Shown here one piece after another: positions 13,401 to 29,100 of a stretch of 64,000 nt of DNA; the stretch's first letter is position 1, and each line of letters starts with the position of its first letter. The notes beneath the pieces were generated by a model. That model was not told the origin of the DNA and did no database searches. It worked only from the letters and a program-made list of their open reading frames with translations. Both the position numbers and the translations under genes were made by a program. This stretch comes from Casuarius casuarius (lineage: Eukaryota; Chordata; Aves; Casuariiformes; Casuariidae): assembly GCA_003342895.1 (NCBI GenBank), contig PTFA01000035.1, forward strand, positions 3,055,252 through 3,119,251, read 5' to 3'.

Positions 13401-14089
13401 TTGCTATGATATACCTTTGATAAAAAGTAGAACATCCGAGATTATTAAATCTAACCAAAGTGAAAATCTAATTCCTATACTTATTGACGACACAGTTAAT
13501 CATTTTTTAAAATATAAAAAAATCCAGCTGCCTTAAGGCCATCACTTACTTTTTGTATGCAGCTAAAATTAATGTTTATGATAATATAGTTTTCCTGCAA
13601 GTTCCCTGGGCATTCCAATTTCTTAGTACTATTTTGCAGGAGCTCCCTTTTGTTGATATTGATAAAAGATGGCTGACACCAGAAAAGGGAAGCAAGATTT
13701 CAGATTAGTAAGAAGAATCTCTCTCTGATAATCACCCTAGGAAGCATTCTGGGCAATTAAAGAACAGAAGCTATCACAGACAGATGCAGTCTGAGAAAAT
13801 ATGCTGATGCACAAAAAATAATTTTAGGATTAAGATTTATACTGTATATTTTGAAAGAACCTATGTAATAAATAGAAAGCACCAAAGTGAGACTTGCTTG
13901 ACTGAAGCTCTCACTAGGGAATTATATTTAAGCCAATATTTGACTATATAGGAAGGAAGACCTTCTATGCTTTACTTGAACAAAATTACATAAACCCTTC
14001 AGTAAATATTCTGACATCCCAAATGTCAAAACTGAGAAATGTCAAGCAGTAATGAAAAGGCTTAAGGATGGGAAAGCCCCCTCTATTAA

Positions 14090-14126
<37 letters not shown>

Positions 14127-17100
14127 CAGGAAGGAAGAAACAATTCCTTTCGGAAACAGAATTTGTAGGCTGTGACTACTAGCAGTATTCCTGATCTAAT
14201 CCAAGATCGTCAATAGGAAGACAACTTCATTAGTGTTCCCTAAACTATCTAATTTAATAAAAAAATTTTAAAAGGGTTTTGTGAAGTAAGATGGAAGTAA
14301 AATGCTTTCGCTTCCAAGTTTTTTATTTGTATAGACAAAAATTGATCAGTTTGCAATACAGTTAATGCAAATCGAGAGCAAGTAGAGCAAGTGCTCTCTC
14401 TCACTGGTTTAAACTTAAGGGTCAGGGTTCCAGCACAGATATGAGCCAAAGACCAAACAATTTCTTTCAACATAAGAAATTGTATTAGTAACGAATAATG
14501 TACTAGAGGAAAATGAAGGAAAAAAAGCCCAAAAGCAAAGACCTTCAGCATACCTGTTTTCAACCTAACAGTCTTTAAACTCAGTTCTTACCATTTACCA
14601 GCTTAAAAATAGGTAGCAGCATTTAGATGCGATTTCGGCTTGTTCAAGGAAATGATGGATTTTTCCATTTGCAAGTTAATGGGCTAAAAGTTCAGCAATA
14701 GCAACAAATGAAATTCAGGGAATACCAGTTTTTAAATCAGCTGATGATCTGATCATCAACGCTTAATGTGCTAAATGCTATGTGGTCTCAGAGCCCTGGT
14801 CCTAATGCAAATGCCTATATAAAGTAACAGTGTTCAGGAACTATGTTTTTAGTATTTATTGCTTTGGAAACCAAAGGGCATTGAAAGCTTTTTTCTTTTT
14901 TTCCCCCCTCCACTTTCCCCCCACCCTCTTCTCACTGGTTGATGGTTCGTGTTTCTTCCCTGTCCTCCACCTTTATTGTAGCTGGTTGACGCAGCTGACT
15001 ATGTGGTTATATTAAAACTGAGTATTCTGAATTCATAATTGGTTTAGCTCATCCCTATGGTTTTCCCTTAAAGTTTGAAAGGCTTTCAAGGAAGCATGGT
15101 TTGCTACCACTGTTGTTCTGGGGCCAAGCCCCTGTTCTCTAACAGGAAGCGTTACCTACTCACAAGATCTTACAATATATGAATTAACCCATGATGAAAA
15201 TGTTAATCCACTGCTAGACATGCACAACCTGACAAACTACTCTCTGTATAAGTGTTGATAATATTTTCCTCCCTCTGAACACATAGTACATGAAATGATT
15301 ATAATCCTTCTCTGTATTGAATTTGCTATCAGTATGAGCCACATTCATATCTTGAAAGACCATAATTTTTGTACTTAATGAGAAACAATTTAGACTTATT
15401 TATCAACAAAAGTTGAGCTTAAAAAAAAGCATTCTGTAGTATAATTGCATTTTTTCTAGCAAATAGAATAAGAGGGGGGATTCAGTGATAAAGGGGGCAC
15501 AGAGAAAAGGTGCAGTTGGGAAGGAGGTGTTTAGAAAAACTCCCCGCATTCCCAAACCAAATTTAAAAGCCCAGCTTATGCAGCTATAAGGGTGTTAACT
15601 ACAGAAGGCTGTATCTCTCAGTGAAAGTTATTTTATTATTTTGGGGAAGGCTTCATTTTGAGAAAGCATCTTCACTGTTCTTCTCACTTCCTTTGTGCAT
15701 ATTTTCCACAGGAGTGTTGCCAAACATGTAAATGTTACTTAGTCTTGAATCAGCAGTTATGACTCAATTAATTGATGATTAAGTGCGATAAACTGCTGTA
15801 GTGAAGCTTTTCCATACTTGAACCCTCCCATATTACCAAGAAACTTACCTCCATAACATGTTTGCCCTTTGCAGCGCAGCAGCTTGATGGGCGACTTTTG
15901 AAATTTCCTGCTCTAAAAGTCTATCTTCCAGAGATAGATCAAGAACTCAGAAAAATTACTTTATTTTCTTTGCTTGCTCTACTTTTAAATTAAAATACAT
16001 TCTAAGATCCGATACATAAGCTACTTCTAGCAAACCAAAAACAATACAAAACTCCTTAGCCCAACATCAGAAGTTAAGTTGTAGCTTACCTTATTTTCTT
16101 CCAAAAATTTCAATTTGATAGATACATCATTACGCATTTTGTCATATTTCTCTTTATGCACTTGAAACAGTTGTTGTGATTGCTCAATCTTTGGCAGAGT
16201 GTTTGCATCACGAGGGCCAAGATTCAGCTCTTCTAGGTCTGTTCGATAGGCATCATATTCAATCCTGACAAGAAAGAAGGCGAGGAAAAAAAAATCTAAA
16301 GGCAAAGTGTCTCAAAATGCACCTTACATACAGGGCCAATTACAATTAAAGATGAACAAAATAGTCAAAAGTGTGGAAAAAATATAAAACCTGGGCAATT
16401 TTTTTCCTCTCATTCATCAAGAAAAAAACCCATACGTAAATTGTACAGAACTGCCTCAACAGTTACCCTCTCCTTCTACTCCCATTTGAGCTGTGAGCTT
16501 CCCATCCTGTTTTATCCAGGCTTCAGAGGTCAGACCCTTTCCTTCAACATCTCCATTTATTAAGTTAGATAAAGCTCCTTTTTTTTTTTTTTTCCCCCTT
16601 TTTTCTTCTTTTTCCCCCTCCCTGCTGTTGTTCAGTAAAGAGCTGACAGTGAGAGCAAGGCAAGCACCAAGAAAAGAGTGTCCCCCTCGCAGCAATAGGG
16701 AGCAATGGCTCAGTTGCATCAATTTCTGTCCCGAGGCTCTCGCAGCATGTCCTAGGCTTCTTCGCATACGTTTGCGGCTACTGTTCTACAACTCCTCCAC
16801 AAATAGCTGTGGGAGAACTCGTTTACCCTACAGGCTGCAGAAAGACGCAGCACTGCTTATACTCGATTGCGAGCCTAGTTTATGTACCACCGAAGGCGAT
16901 AAGGGAAAAGAAAGACAGAGGGCTAAGTGTCCCAGCTTGGTAAGAATAAGAGAACACTGCCACAAAGACAAACATCCTACTTTTAGATAAGACCAATTAA
17001 GAAGCATTTGTTAGTTTACTCTTGTTCTCTCCACCACCAAAATCAGCAGTAAATTACAAGCCAAAGAGAAACAAACACTGAAAAATATGAAATAAGTAAT

Positions 17101-20100
17101 TCTGTCCTTAGACACTAATAGCAAAAATGAAATTGAAATTATGTTAAAGCCTCTTGCCTGCAGATACCTGACATCATTCTAATTGACCTATATAGCCTTC
17201 ACATCCCACTATTTAGAAAAGGCAATAGGTCTCCTTGATATCTTCCATATTAGACTGTATTATTTTATTTCATGATGAACCAGTCATATCTGCTCTCCAT
17301 TTCAATGGGGAAAAAATTCCCAAATTTGTATTTTCTAAAACACTTAAGTCATTTCTAGTCTTACGTCTTCTTAAAAATGATTTTGAAGGTATTTAAAGTA
17401 GGCTTTCTATCCATCAAAAAACATATATAGCATCTGTAAGTGGGAGAAGTGCCTATGGAATGTCAGTAACGTAAAGATGATATTGCCGAATTCAATAGAC
17501 TTGGATCTTCTACTTCCCAGTGTTACATATAAGTGCTGAATTCTGGATCCTTGCCAGATATTAAGATGTTTTTATACAAAAAAAGACATGCAAGTGGATG
17601 AGACAGTGAGACAGAAATGCAGTAACAGCTTTGAACAGCATTTCTACACAACTTATGGTCCTTTGTTCTAGTGCTTGACCAGGTAAAGCAACTGGCAATA
17701 GCCAGAAATCACTCCAGGGTCGTGGACAGCCCTACCGAAAACCTCACTCTTCCTTCCATACATCTCTGCAGTTTTAAAACAGTGGAACCCAGCATACCAG
17801 CATGTGCTAGAAGCCAATTAAAAAAAAAATAAAACAAAACACCACTACCACCACCACAGCTTTTCACTTGGTGGTAGAACCACTAAAAAACCCCCCCAAA
17901 CTAAAATAAAGTTTAACTTTTTTTTTAGAGGGGAAAAGTAATTATTTGGAATATAAATTGGAAAAGGCAAACTGGCTAGATAAGTGAAGACCCTTCATAT
18001 TTTGCCATATCAAAATGACAAGATACTTAATTCTTTTACAGAAAAGAAATAGAAACTAATGAAGGTATTTCAAGAGGGAAGAACCATGTACTCAGAAGGA
18101 CTGGCAAGAACTCTTAGCAGAGGTACTTTGCATGCATTTTCAAGGGAATATCTTGAAAACGTGTACACTGACTTTGCATTTTTTGAAAAATATGCTGACA
18201 TTAAAAATAAAACAATACTAACAATCCCAAGTTAATTTTGCCTTTCTACAATATATCCAAATATCAAAACAATAGCTTAAAAGTAATTTGCTTATAAATG
18301 AAGCACTAGAATAAAAACAGAACAATGAAAAAAGAGCACAGGAAGAACTTCAAAACGCAAGTCTTTTGCATTTTTTGATCTAAAAATTAAAAAGTTAACA
18401 TGTAGAAACTATCCTTTTGGAAAATTACAGAGAAATTTGTATCCAATCCAGTGGAACTGAATGTCAGAATGGAACCAGCACCAGAAAGGCCCACAAGTCT
18501 AAACACTGGCAGGAGGGAACCTGGTTTTGGAATACTTTACAATATCCTGACTAAAGTAATCTTCTCCAGGGCACACAACCCATACTAGATACTATTCAGC
18601 CACTGGGAAGTTTCTTTTTGGTTCTCCCTGGCACAAACTGACCTGCAACTTCTGCATAAAAACTGAAGTGCAAGGATTAATGTTTTTCAGTCAGAGAGAC
18701 TACTTCACTTATTACAATACAGCTAGATAAAAGGCTTAACTTTGCACTGTTTTTCTGTTTAGAAAGCCACCTTACTCTAGCAGGCAGGAAAAAAGAATAT
18801 AATTAGAGACCTATAAAGACAACAAATAAAATCAAGTCTACAACAGAAAATTTACAAAACATTTAAAAATATGTGCAATGAGACAGTTAACTGTAAATCC
18901 TGATTATATGAGAGTTGTGTTTTCTTTACATTTTTTTTTTCAATCTATTAGCTATTCAAACACAAGGACAAAACTGATAAAAAGTTGTTTCCTAAAGATG
19001 AAGTGGTAATGAAAATAGCTAGATATAGAATAGCTACCTGGCACTTTCATATTGTTTCACAGTCGATAACGTGTCCTCAATTGTTTTATTCACCAATGTA
19101 TTCACACTGGCAATAAAAAAGTTAATAGCCCCAAGAAGAGTTTCTCCATTTTTAGCTAGAAGTTTCTGAGTATCTGCATTGTAGCCAAACTCCTCCTATA
19201 AACAAAGAAAGCAGAGAAGAAAAACAAAACAAAACAAAAACCTGTAGATCATTTCAAATCATAACATTCATCAGTAACTATATAAAAAAAAACCATGACA
19301 ACACAGATGTGGAAGTTTTGTCACTTCTGTTTAAGTATGCTTACGATTAAACAGATATGACTTCAATGCAATATTCGGTTCACAGTTTTTGTGAAATCCC
19401 TCCAGCATCAGTAAAACATGGTTTCCAATTTTGATGCAATGTTAAATCCTATTTTATAATGTGTTTTAGTCTGAACTGAAAAACCTTTAATGTCATTGTA
19501 AAGCAAGCACTAATCAAATCTTTACACGGTGATTCAACATGGTTTTAATCCAGCATCTCCCATGTGGTTGTCTAGGTAACGTTTTAATACCAGAGACACT
19601 ACCATATTAAATACAGTAGTACAACTAAATTCACAAGGGCACACAGGATTAATTAGTTAGCAAATTTTATCCTTTCTTTCTGGAAAACAGCATTTCAAAA
19701 AAAAACTGGATCTACCACATTTTAATAGGCCATAAGTAACTGAAAAGTAGAGCACTATAATGGATAGCAAATAAAACCGGCAAGGTAGATCAGCTATAAA
19801 TTTGCAAAGGCAAAATTATTTCCACTATTGCCAAGGCATTTCGGTCACATTTAGATATACATTTGTTCATGCTTTTCTCTTTTAAAAAAAAAAAAAAAGT
19901 GTAAGCATTGACCAAGGCTGCAAAGATTTTCTTAATGTAAAGATGCCAAACGAGCATGATTATTTTATGTCATCAATATGGCATCTTCACATTCCACAGA
20001 TGGAGTTCTCATAAAAAAAAAAAGTACAATTTCTGGTTGTAAAACACACAAATCATATCTGGAACTTGGTCTTTTAGGCTTGCACACTGCCAACAACTGA

Positions 20101-23100
20101 CTCAGAAATGCTGTATTCTCCCAGTTTTCTTTAATCTATCTGGACTATAAACACTAAAGCCAAATGATGTTTCTTGTTAACATTAATCACTTCATGAGGT
20201 TAAGGTTAGTGGGCAATGGTAAGGGGTGAAACCTCTAGAAAAAGAGGTGAGGGGGAAAACAGAAGCAGTTTGAGGGAGAGGAAAAAAAGAACCTGTGGCA
20301 AGTTTTCATGAGCAAGCCACTGCTAAAAGATATTCCCACAATCTCCTTTGTGCTAAACAGCTGCTTGCATTATAAAAAAAAAAAAAAAAAAAAAAAGTCA
20401 GCCAGATCACTACAGATCCTGCTGAAATCCAAAAAATAGGTCATACTTCAGCTGCTTTAGCTCTCTGGGATGGCCTACTATACAGTAATGCTAGCACAAG
20501 CACAAGGAAGAGGCAGGAGCACACAGGCAAAGGCAACAGCAAAAGCAGGACTGCCCCTTTCAGCAGCATTTAGCTGCACGTTTCCCAGATGCTCTCCCTC
20601 ATGCAGGAAAGACTGCAATTAATTTTCCAGCTGGTTCACTGACCCAGATCATTGCAGAACCAGGTAAGCAATGGTACTATTTCAAAGGAGACGGGTAAGA
20701 AGAACAGGACTGCAGCAGCCTTCGTTTGATTTAAAGGGTCATGAAACCAGCTCTCTCAGTCAATGAACAGTGCTAAGAGACACATTAGCCACCAAAATTG
20801 TCTTTCTACTGGTTTATGCAATGACATATAGAACCTTGGACCTCTAATTCTGGCCATGACCTCTGTGTATAGCTCTTCTGAAACAGAGAGGAAATCCTTT
20901 CTGAATCAAGAGTTTACACTCAGTTCGTACTCTATGCACAGATCAAATAAAATGTGAATTCATCTGCCTGTATAATTAGACGCATATGAGCCTGGAACCA
21001 GGAGATATCTTTGTATGCAAAAGGGAAACAGCAAAACATTCACATTAAGTAATACCTCTGTAGATATCACATTAAAATCTCATTTTGTTAACATGCATAA
21101 AATAAGGAATATTCATCTTTAAACAGGGAGTTTTGTAGGTTTTTTTTTTTGCTCATATACATTATCAACTTACATACGAAGACAAACTTTTCAGATATTT
21201 TCCTTTTAGTCTTGCACAAGTTTTGTTTTTTGCAACAACGCTATCCAAACACTCAAGAACAGGCCAAGCTATAGCCAGCAACACAGTACAGATTAAACAA
21301 AGGGAAAACACAGAGAGGAAGAGAGACAAACATCAGGCAAGTCTCCAAGAGGCAAAGGTTAGATAACTTTTATTACAGCAGCAGAAACCTTTATTTGATT
21401 TTCATGAACAGCCCCATTCAATAATCTACACAAGAGATGAATGACTGAAACAGATTCCAAGGCGCTGATAGAACCTGGAGGAACAGTATTCCCACTAGCA
21501 GTTACAAGCTATTCATGGAAAAACATTCCTTAAACAAGAGAATGATGCCAGATTTAATCCAAGTTTCAGAGAAAACATCCAGCTTCAGCACATACTTCAC
21601 AACAATCGGTAAGTTTTACCACAAACTATACGCCCCATATTTGTGTCAAGAGTACACTGATTGGTAAAAAAAACTTCTGCCCCTTTTAGGAGATGATTTA
21701 ATTTCTCAGCTGCTGGAAGTGCTACATTTTCAACAAATTTTCATCTGTCAGGCTGTAATATTAAAGATTTCCAAATTCCAGTGCAGGAGCCGGAAATCAT
21801 TCCGACTAGCTAGCAGTTAAGATCCCTCTGTGCAAGCATTAGCCCCAGCCCATCCCCACAACTCACTGGGAATAGGCAATCATGAGAAGAGAGGAATAAA
21901 GAGACAGAGATTTTAAATTTAATAACCACAAAGGTAATTTGTCCCGTTTCAGCCGGCATGATTTAGCAAATCATTCCGTCTCTTCACACCGTTTCTCCTA
22001 GGAACCAGCAGCAGCAGCAAACTGCTTTATCTCTCAAAGTACAGTATGATCAACATAGAAGTAAACCAACTACTATTTTTTGTATGCAATATCTAACTTT
22101 CCCCTTTTTACAGCAGATTTTTTTTTTTTAAATCAGTAACAGCAAAAAGTGTAAGTGTTAAAAACTTCTAAAGCAAGGAATCATAATAACCCAAATGCAG
22201 ATATCTAAAGATTGCCTCTCTTGCTCAGAAACTCCAAGCGACATAAAAACACAGATTAGTTCTACTAGGAGCAAAAGTTTGATTAAAAAAAGGACTTTGA
22301 TATGGAAGCTCAACATTTAAATCTACTATAGAGAAATCTTTTACTCACACTCAGTATGCAGAAGTGAAGTGACGTGCCCTATTCTACTTACTCCCAGGCA
22401 TATTCCCCAAAGACATCCTGTAATTGACATGAAGTAATACTCTGGCACCCTTTCAATGGCATTTCATTAGAAGCAAAAGGAATAGTAAAAACGCGTTCAC
22501 TATACAAAGGAAAGCTGTATGTCACTTCTTGAGTCCAATCTTCAATTAAAGACAGACACTTAGAAACAGTTAACAGTTATTTCAATAACTTCCTATAGTC
22601 TGAAGTGAATTACATAAACTTAACACAAACAGCATGTAATATTCTTAACGACAATGTTTAGAAAAATTAGTGGCTAACTAACATACACTCTGAACAAGTC
22701 AATTAGACTTATCTTCATCTCTGCCATTTTATTTATTTTTTTTTTAACACTATAAAAGTCTTACATGAAGTTCCAATGATTTCAAACTCAGGTCAGCAAA
22801 TGCATCTCCAAGTTGCCTTTGGGTATGTACCATCTGGAAGAGTTGTGTGGACAACGTCTGTGCTAGTTTCAAGATATTTTCATATTTTTTTTTGTTATCT
22901 CTCAATATATCTATTTGAGCTTCTAGTTCCAGATCTACTGTTCTTGAGCCACGACCCAGTTTTTCAGAGATGATCTGACGTGTACACTGAAAAAAAAATT
23001 AAACTCTAAAGAATCAAAGATATCCAAGACAGCACAGCATACACCCATTTTCAGCTTCAAGGGACATATAATTACACACAATTCTTTCACAATCACCCCT

Positions 23101-26100
23101 CCCAATATAAGTTTGCACAACAAACTGAAAAAACATCACACTCTTTAGAAGTTTATCGACTCAGCAAGAACAGCTGGACAAGTCTCAACTCCTACTAATA
23201 TGAATATTCAAGTTAGCAAATCAAGAGCATAACTAATTGTTTCTCAAGTAAAAGAACGCTTACCTGTTTTAAAAGCTGGTGAATCTCACTAAGTTTACAG
23301 AAGCAATTATTTAGCCCACTACTTTAAAGTTAGTTACTGGGAGTATTACAAGTTGTGCATAAAAACATCTACTCCGATCTTCTGGGCTTTGTCTACTAAC
23401 CATCCAATTCCACAGCTATAACTCATGTTATTTTATGGAGTTTCCAAAAAGATCCTGAACCTGTCTAAAAAAGTTATTTTTGTTCGGAGGAAGGGGAGAG
23501 CAGCACATGGAGGGCATTTATCATGTTTAAAGCTGATTGGGAAGTCTTACTGAGAAATACCTAAAGCTGTCTTAAACTGCATTTCTCATTGTTTATTCAC
23601 CCATGTATAAAATGGAGCTGACTGTTGCAGAAAGACTATTTTTTCTGTCACAAAAAGAATTTTTAACAGATTCGCAGTTCATTAACATGGTGAGCAGCAA
23701 AACTTGCTCTTCAGTGTAGGCTGTAGGCACTTTCATCTGGCCATGGCTGTGACAACTTAAGATGCTACCACATTCCAGTTATCCGCGACACCCTCTCTGC
23801 CAGAGGTTTGAGCCCAACTTGACAGCGAGGCTCCCCAGAGGCACACGGGGGTTGCCCTCCGCTGAGACACAGCAGAAACCCTTTGCAAAGCAAATGTGTG
23901 GCAAAGCCCTACAATTTCTCTCTGTAAAGCAGGAATCCTCTACCGTTGTACTAAGTTACTTGAAGTTTATCTGTGGTCCCGAGAGGTGAAAGACAACTGA
24001 GTTACATACAAAGAACCACTGCTAAAAACAGAATTACAAGGAAATTAATTTAACAGTCAAGGTTGCAACCACTCTGAAGAGACTCAACCTAGGTGCAAAA
24101 TTTCAATTTTATTAGGTGAAGTGAAACCAAACCCTATTTTAAATCACATTCCCAAAACCCATTACAGCATTAGATTTTCCAGGGTTGCACTGAATAATTC
24201 AAGGAATTTGGCTTAATTCATTCTTGTCTTACGTCCAAAGGAGATGTATTTCTCTTAACCTGTCAGAATTTTGTGTCCTTTCTAAATTTAACTGACAAAC
24301 ACAAAGATCAAGAATGGTCAAGCAGAAAGATGATCATAACTGATAGTCTTTACCTTCCAATCTAAAGCTTATTTGGGCTATTTTGTTAGATTCAACCAAC
24401 CGACAGGAAAGAGCACAGCAAGTTTAGGAAATATTTTTCTGTCAAGATTCAGAAATTTGGGAGAGCATAACAAATCATATTGTCACAAAACACACCTTTA
24501 TCACCAAAGCCTGTAACACAAATTGCAAACTGCAACTGAGCAAACAGCATGGTCAGAGCATAAGCATTTCACTATAAGCTATGGAATTAAAGGAGAAATT
24601 CTAGCTGTTTTCCAAAAAAGGAGACGCACAAACACACGCTTACAGAAACACAAGAGAATCTGAGTCATGGAAAGTAAAATTTTTGGAAGCAAGAATAAAT
24701 TACCAAGGAAAAAGTTATTTTCAACCAAGGCACATTTTGATGCTTTTAGCTTCAGAAGTCACAGCAAAAAAAAAAAAAAAAAAAAATCAAATAAAAAGCA
24801 ACACTGACAATTGAGAAAAACGGGCGATTGAAGAGACTACTTAGACTTTGTATAATTTTTTAAACTGAGATGTACCTAAATACAAAGTTGAACATTGAGG
24901 TTATACAAAAACAACGGAGAAAGAAGATGCACCTATCTATTTTCATTCTTTTTGGTTCTAAGTTTACTAGCACAGACACACAAGTTGCTGTGTTTTGTCA
25001 CCAGCAAATGAAGAGGAGAATTCCAATCATGAATTATGTTTTGCTTTGCTTCAAGAGAGTATGAAGAATATTGTCTTGAATAAGAACTTGATCCCCAAAA
25101 AGTGAAAAGTCACACAAGGCAAATTTTAAGAAAAACAATTCTCTCAAGGAAAAAAAACCAACAAAAATAGATTTAAGGGAAATATTTTTTAAATTACTTA
25201 TTTTAAAAGATGGAGGGAGACATTAATAAACAAGCCTTAAAAATAAAAATCCACTAATAACCTGGTATTACAGAGAGACTTGTAAGCCTGATAAATTGTT
25301 TTTCCTCAAAATTTAGAAAGTTTCTTGAAAAATAAAAGAGAAACTTATTATTTTTTGAAAGCCCAGAAGAGTCACAACCTATTCATGCCTATGTCTTACT
25401 GCTAAAGTGAAAATGCCTTCCTCACTCAAAGGGTGTGGGGAAAAGGGAAAAGCAAAGAAAAGGCTCTTGCCATGGGATTATGGGACACTGAAAGAGGGTA
25501 ATTCCTTTTGGGGGAAGCTCATGGTTACTAGGGAGCATGAGAAAGTAAAGAGGCACAACAGTTGCAAAAGCAACAGAATAATCTTATCAAGTTATGACTT
25601 AGGGAAGAAGTTAAATACAGTCCACCAAAATTCATGGTTTGGCTAGAGAGAAGACTAGCTTTAACCTCCTGTAATTTTCAGTTGGAAACAGCAGCTTAAA
25701 AGAGCAATATGAGGTGAAAGAGGGAGAGAACAAAAGCAATTGTGTCTCATGCACAGAAATGGATACAGGACAAAGAGACATACACAAGACATCTAAAAGC
25801 TTACTTGACCATCCATTCACAGATGGGTATGATTTCTGAATGCAAAAGTCAAAATATTAAGGAGTGATGCCTCCAGAAGCTGGAAGACCTGGCTGACACC
25901 AATGAGAGCACCTGAAACAAGAAAGCTAAAAGAAAAATAGCTGATAGGGATACTGAAATCCCTAGAACTTCAATTTGAAGAAATCAAGATTAGACATAGA
26001 TCATCTAACCTTCAGAGAATTTCAGGCTGCATGCCAGTGAGAAAAAGGTTCACGGACAAGAATCAACTGATTTTGAGAAGTCTGATTTAAGAATCTGAGT

Positions 26101-29100
26101 TCCGAATATGTATATTGTCATCTCACATGGCAAGCAGTGATTCTAAATGGTTTCCAGTGGGTAGCCTGGAGAAAAAGGAATACCCAAAGACAGATCTGTT
26201 ATGTCTCACTGCTTGAGGATACATATTCTACAGCACTACAGTCATGTAAGAATGTGACTCTTGTTCTTCACTTGTATCTACTCTGTAGCACCAGTGCGCA
26301 AGAACAAAATGGCACATTTCCTTGCACTGTCAGTTGAAGAAGATACACACCCCTCAAGCTCTTATTAGCCATAAGATGAGGCTGCGGATGAATCACATAA
26401 TAACAAACAATACCTCCATCATTACCAAAACTTACAAAAGTAACAGGAATTTGAAGGAGCAAAAAATTCCTTGAATAAAAGTTTCATTCATTCATCAATT
26501 TCTTCTTCACATAAATGCCTCCATGGAGTCACCATATGCATTTTAGAACTTAAGGCCTTACTGGTGTACACCGTAGTTCAGTATCCCACCTTTGACAATG
26601 GCCAAAAAGAGGCCTTAAAAAGTCTCCTAAGGCAAGCATACAAAACATTATTTCCTCCCAAATTCTGTCCCTAGCATCCAAAAATTTGCATTTCACAACT
26701 TCCGATATAGAGGCAGTGATAGAGGAACTACACATGTCAGTTCCCTAAGGCACTTTGTAACAAGCTTCTCCACTTCTTGATTAAATTTCTACTATATTGA
26801 ATAGCATGGTTCTCACCTAGGGGGAAAGATGCACAGGGCATTCAACTGCTGACTTACCTATACTGACCATTTACTCCTGCCCCTTACCTCCCATCTTTTA
26901 ACCTATAATCTGTTAGCTATTATGAGATAATGAGGAGATTTCATTCCATGACCTTTCTAAAAAGGAGAACCAAGGCAAGCCAGTATGCCCACAAACTGAA
27001 ATACTGCCTTAATTGAATGAAGCATCTGTTCTTGATATGCAATTGGCACGTGTTTGTGAACGTATAGCATCTCCAGGGATACTTGTATAATGCCCCCTCA
27101 GCTCAGTTGCATTCATAAGCTCTCTCTGAACAATCTTATTCCTCCTAAGAAAGCCCTAAAAAAAGTCAGTACGGGATTTTAGAAAGGTCAAAACTGACCT
27201 ATATTCATAGGTCAGCTCCTGAGGCAGACATGGGAAACAACTTCAAACTTCTGGATTTCAAGAGACCCATCTGACTTTCTGAAGTGCTAATCTCTGCTAT
27301 CTCATAACTGATGAGATTCTGGGTTTCAGGGTGGGGGTGGGAAGGTTTAAGCCAAGAAATAAACCTAAAAATCCAGACTTTGCAAAGGAGACTTCCAAAG
27401 AAATAATATTCTAAATAAACATCTGAGACTCACTAGTCCTCTGGCTACTGCTCCATGTGAGCAGGTTTGCAATCGCTCTGCAACTGGGACTTTAAGTCAA
27501 GGTACTAGAAAGAAAGAATAAGATCAAGTCCTCTCCTATTTATCTGGACAAATAACAACAGACAGAATTTTAAAAAAACTACTTCAGCAGAGTATCATGA
27601 ATCTGCACGCTGACTGGACCATAGTCCAGAAGGGCATAGAAGAGCAGCTGACAGACTTTTGCAGCTGCTACAAAATTTAGATTACCTGAAAAGTAGAAAT
27701 TCTAAAAGCAATTCAAATACACAAAGATGCAAGCTCCTTCTGATCCTATCACAAAGAGCAGCATAAACATTTACTAGTGTGCAAAACGTCTCTGTCCCCA
27801 TTTCCCATCCCTACTGGGCAGAAAGTCCATATTTGGATTTAAGAACACTGGAGCTCTAGGGATTCAGATTTCTGTTTTGCAAGAGAAGATTTTTCCAGAT
27901 TCTTCATTTCTTTATGGGTTGATGTAGATCCCACTGATACACATCTACCTGTCCACACCTCTTTTTAAGTTTCAGGCACAACAAAAAGCTACTTTTCAAA
28001 ACTGGTCTTTCTTTAGAACTCCTGATAGCAATCTATTCCCTGACAATTGCTCCTCAGCGTCCTTATGACTTTGAGAGTCACTTCTGGTAAACTGGTGTGG
28101 TTTAAATATCTTATTTATCATCACTTCCATTTCACCAAATTCAAATGGATTGACCTCAATGACAAAGAAGTGCCACAAAAAAGCAAAACGTGTAGAAAGC
28201 AACAATTCCAACATTAAGAAACAAAAAATGAGCCAGGATAATAGAAAAAAATGTAACAGTGATTAAGAAGTTTTAGAACTTGCAGGTCTTTTTTCTTTAG
28301 CTTATACAATAGAATTTTAGCAATCAACTACGAAAGATAGTAAAGAGATTTAACGAGAAGCACTACTGCCGAAATCTGTACTTCTTGTATGTTGAAGGGG
28401 ACATAAGAAACAAAACATTCCTTATCTTGTTAAATCAATAATACTTATTAAAGATTTTGCACCACAGATTTAAAGACACTTACAAAGGTTATTACACTTG
28501 GTCAGAAAACTAAGCTTTTTGTATACATACTTGCTTATGCTTGCAGGAACAATAGCTTATTTTCTTTCACATAACTGTACAATACTTTGAAAGCTTTAGT
28601 CTGAATTTGTAGCAAACATTTCCAGAATACACACATATTTTATACATATATATATATATGCAAACCTTGTAAGTGTTTAGGCTCCACTTTCTCACCAACT
28701 CCAACTTCTCCATTGCTGGATTCTTTACTTCATCTGCTAATACAACAGGTCCACTCTTCTGCTGAGTTCTGCCTCCTAGGTCAGACACAAAGCAAATCTT
28801 CAAGGCCCTGTTTTTTCTGTTTTGTTTTTAAGCGATAAACAGCATATGTGGAAGACTTGTGTAATCGTACATGCAAAAGCAGAAAAGAGTCCTAGTAACA
28901 ATTTATACGAATATGCAAATTTTCACCAATCAACTTAGGAAATAAGTTATTTTAAAACTGATACAAAGTGCACTGATACCTCAGTACTTTCATGTAGTAA
29001 CAGGCTGAATAACAAAGCTTACCTGAACGTACGGAATTTTACTAACTGACCTTAAAATAGCTTTTGAGACATGTTTATTAATCTATGTTTTACAATGATA

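Larger units (their letters stand above)
7455..16089 (-). other. ARFIP1: ARFIP1 intron 7 (between coding exons 7 and 8)
   Basis: The largest intron of the gene (8.6 kb). It contains a (CA)11 tract (13084-13105), a T19A15 block (14092-14125), an ambiguous base at 11770 and a GC-richer patch at about 8200-8440 with two overlapping short open frames but no recognisable protein. No transposon family, RNA gene or second gene was recognised. Confidence 0.8.

Noticed and set aside
16493..16990. 165-codon plus-strand open frame near ARFIP1 exon 7
   Set aside because: It crosses a T/C-rich low-complexity tract (Phe/Ser/Pro runs), has no domain, and lies in an intron of the opposite-strand gene without splice support.
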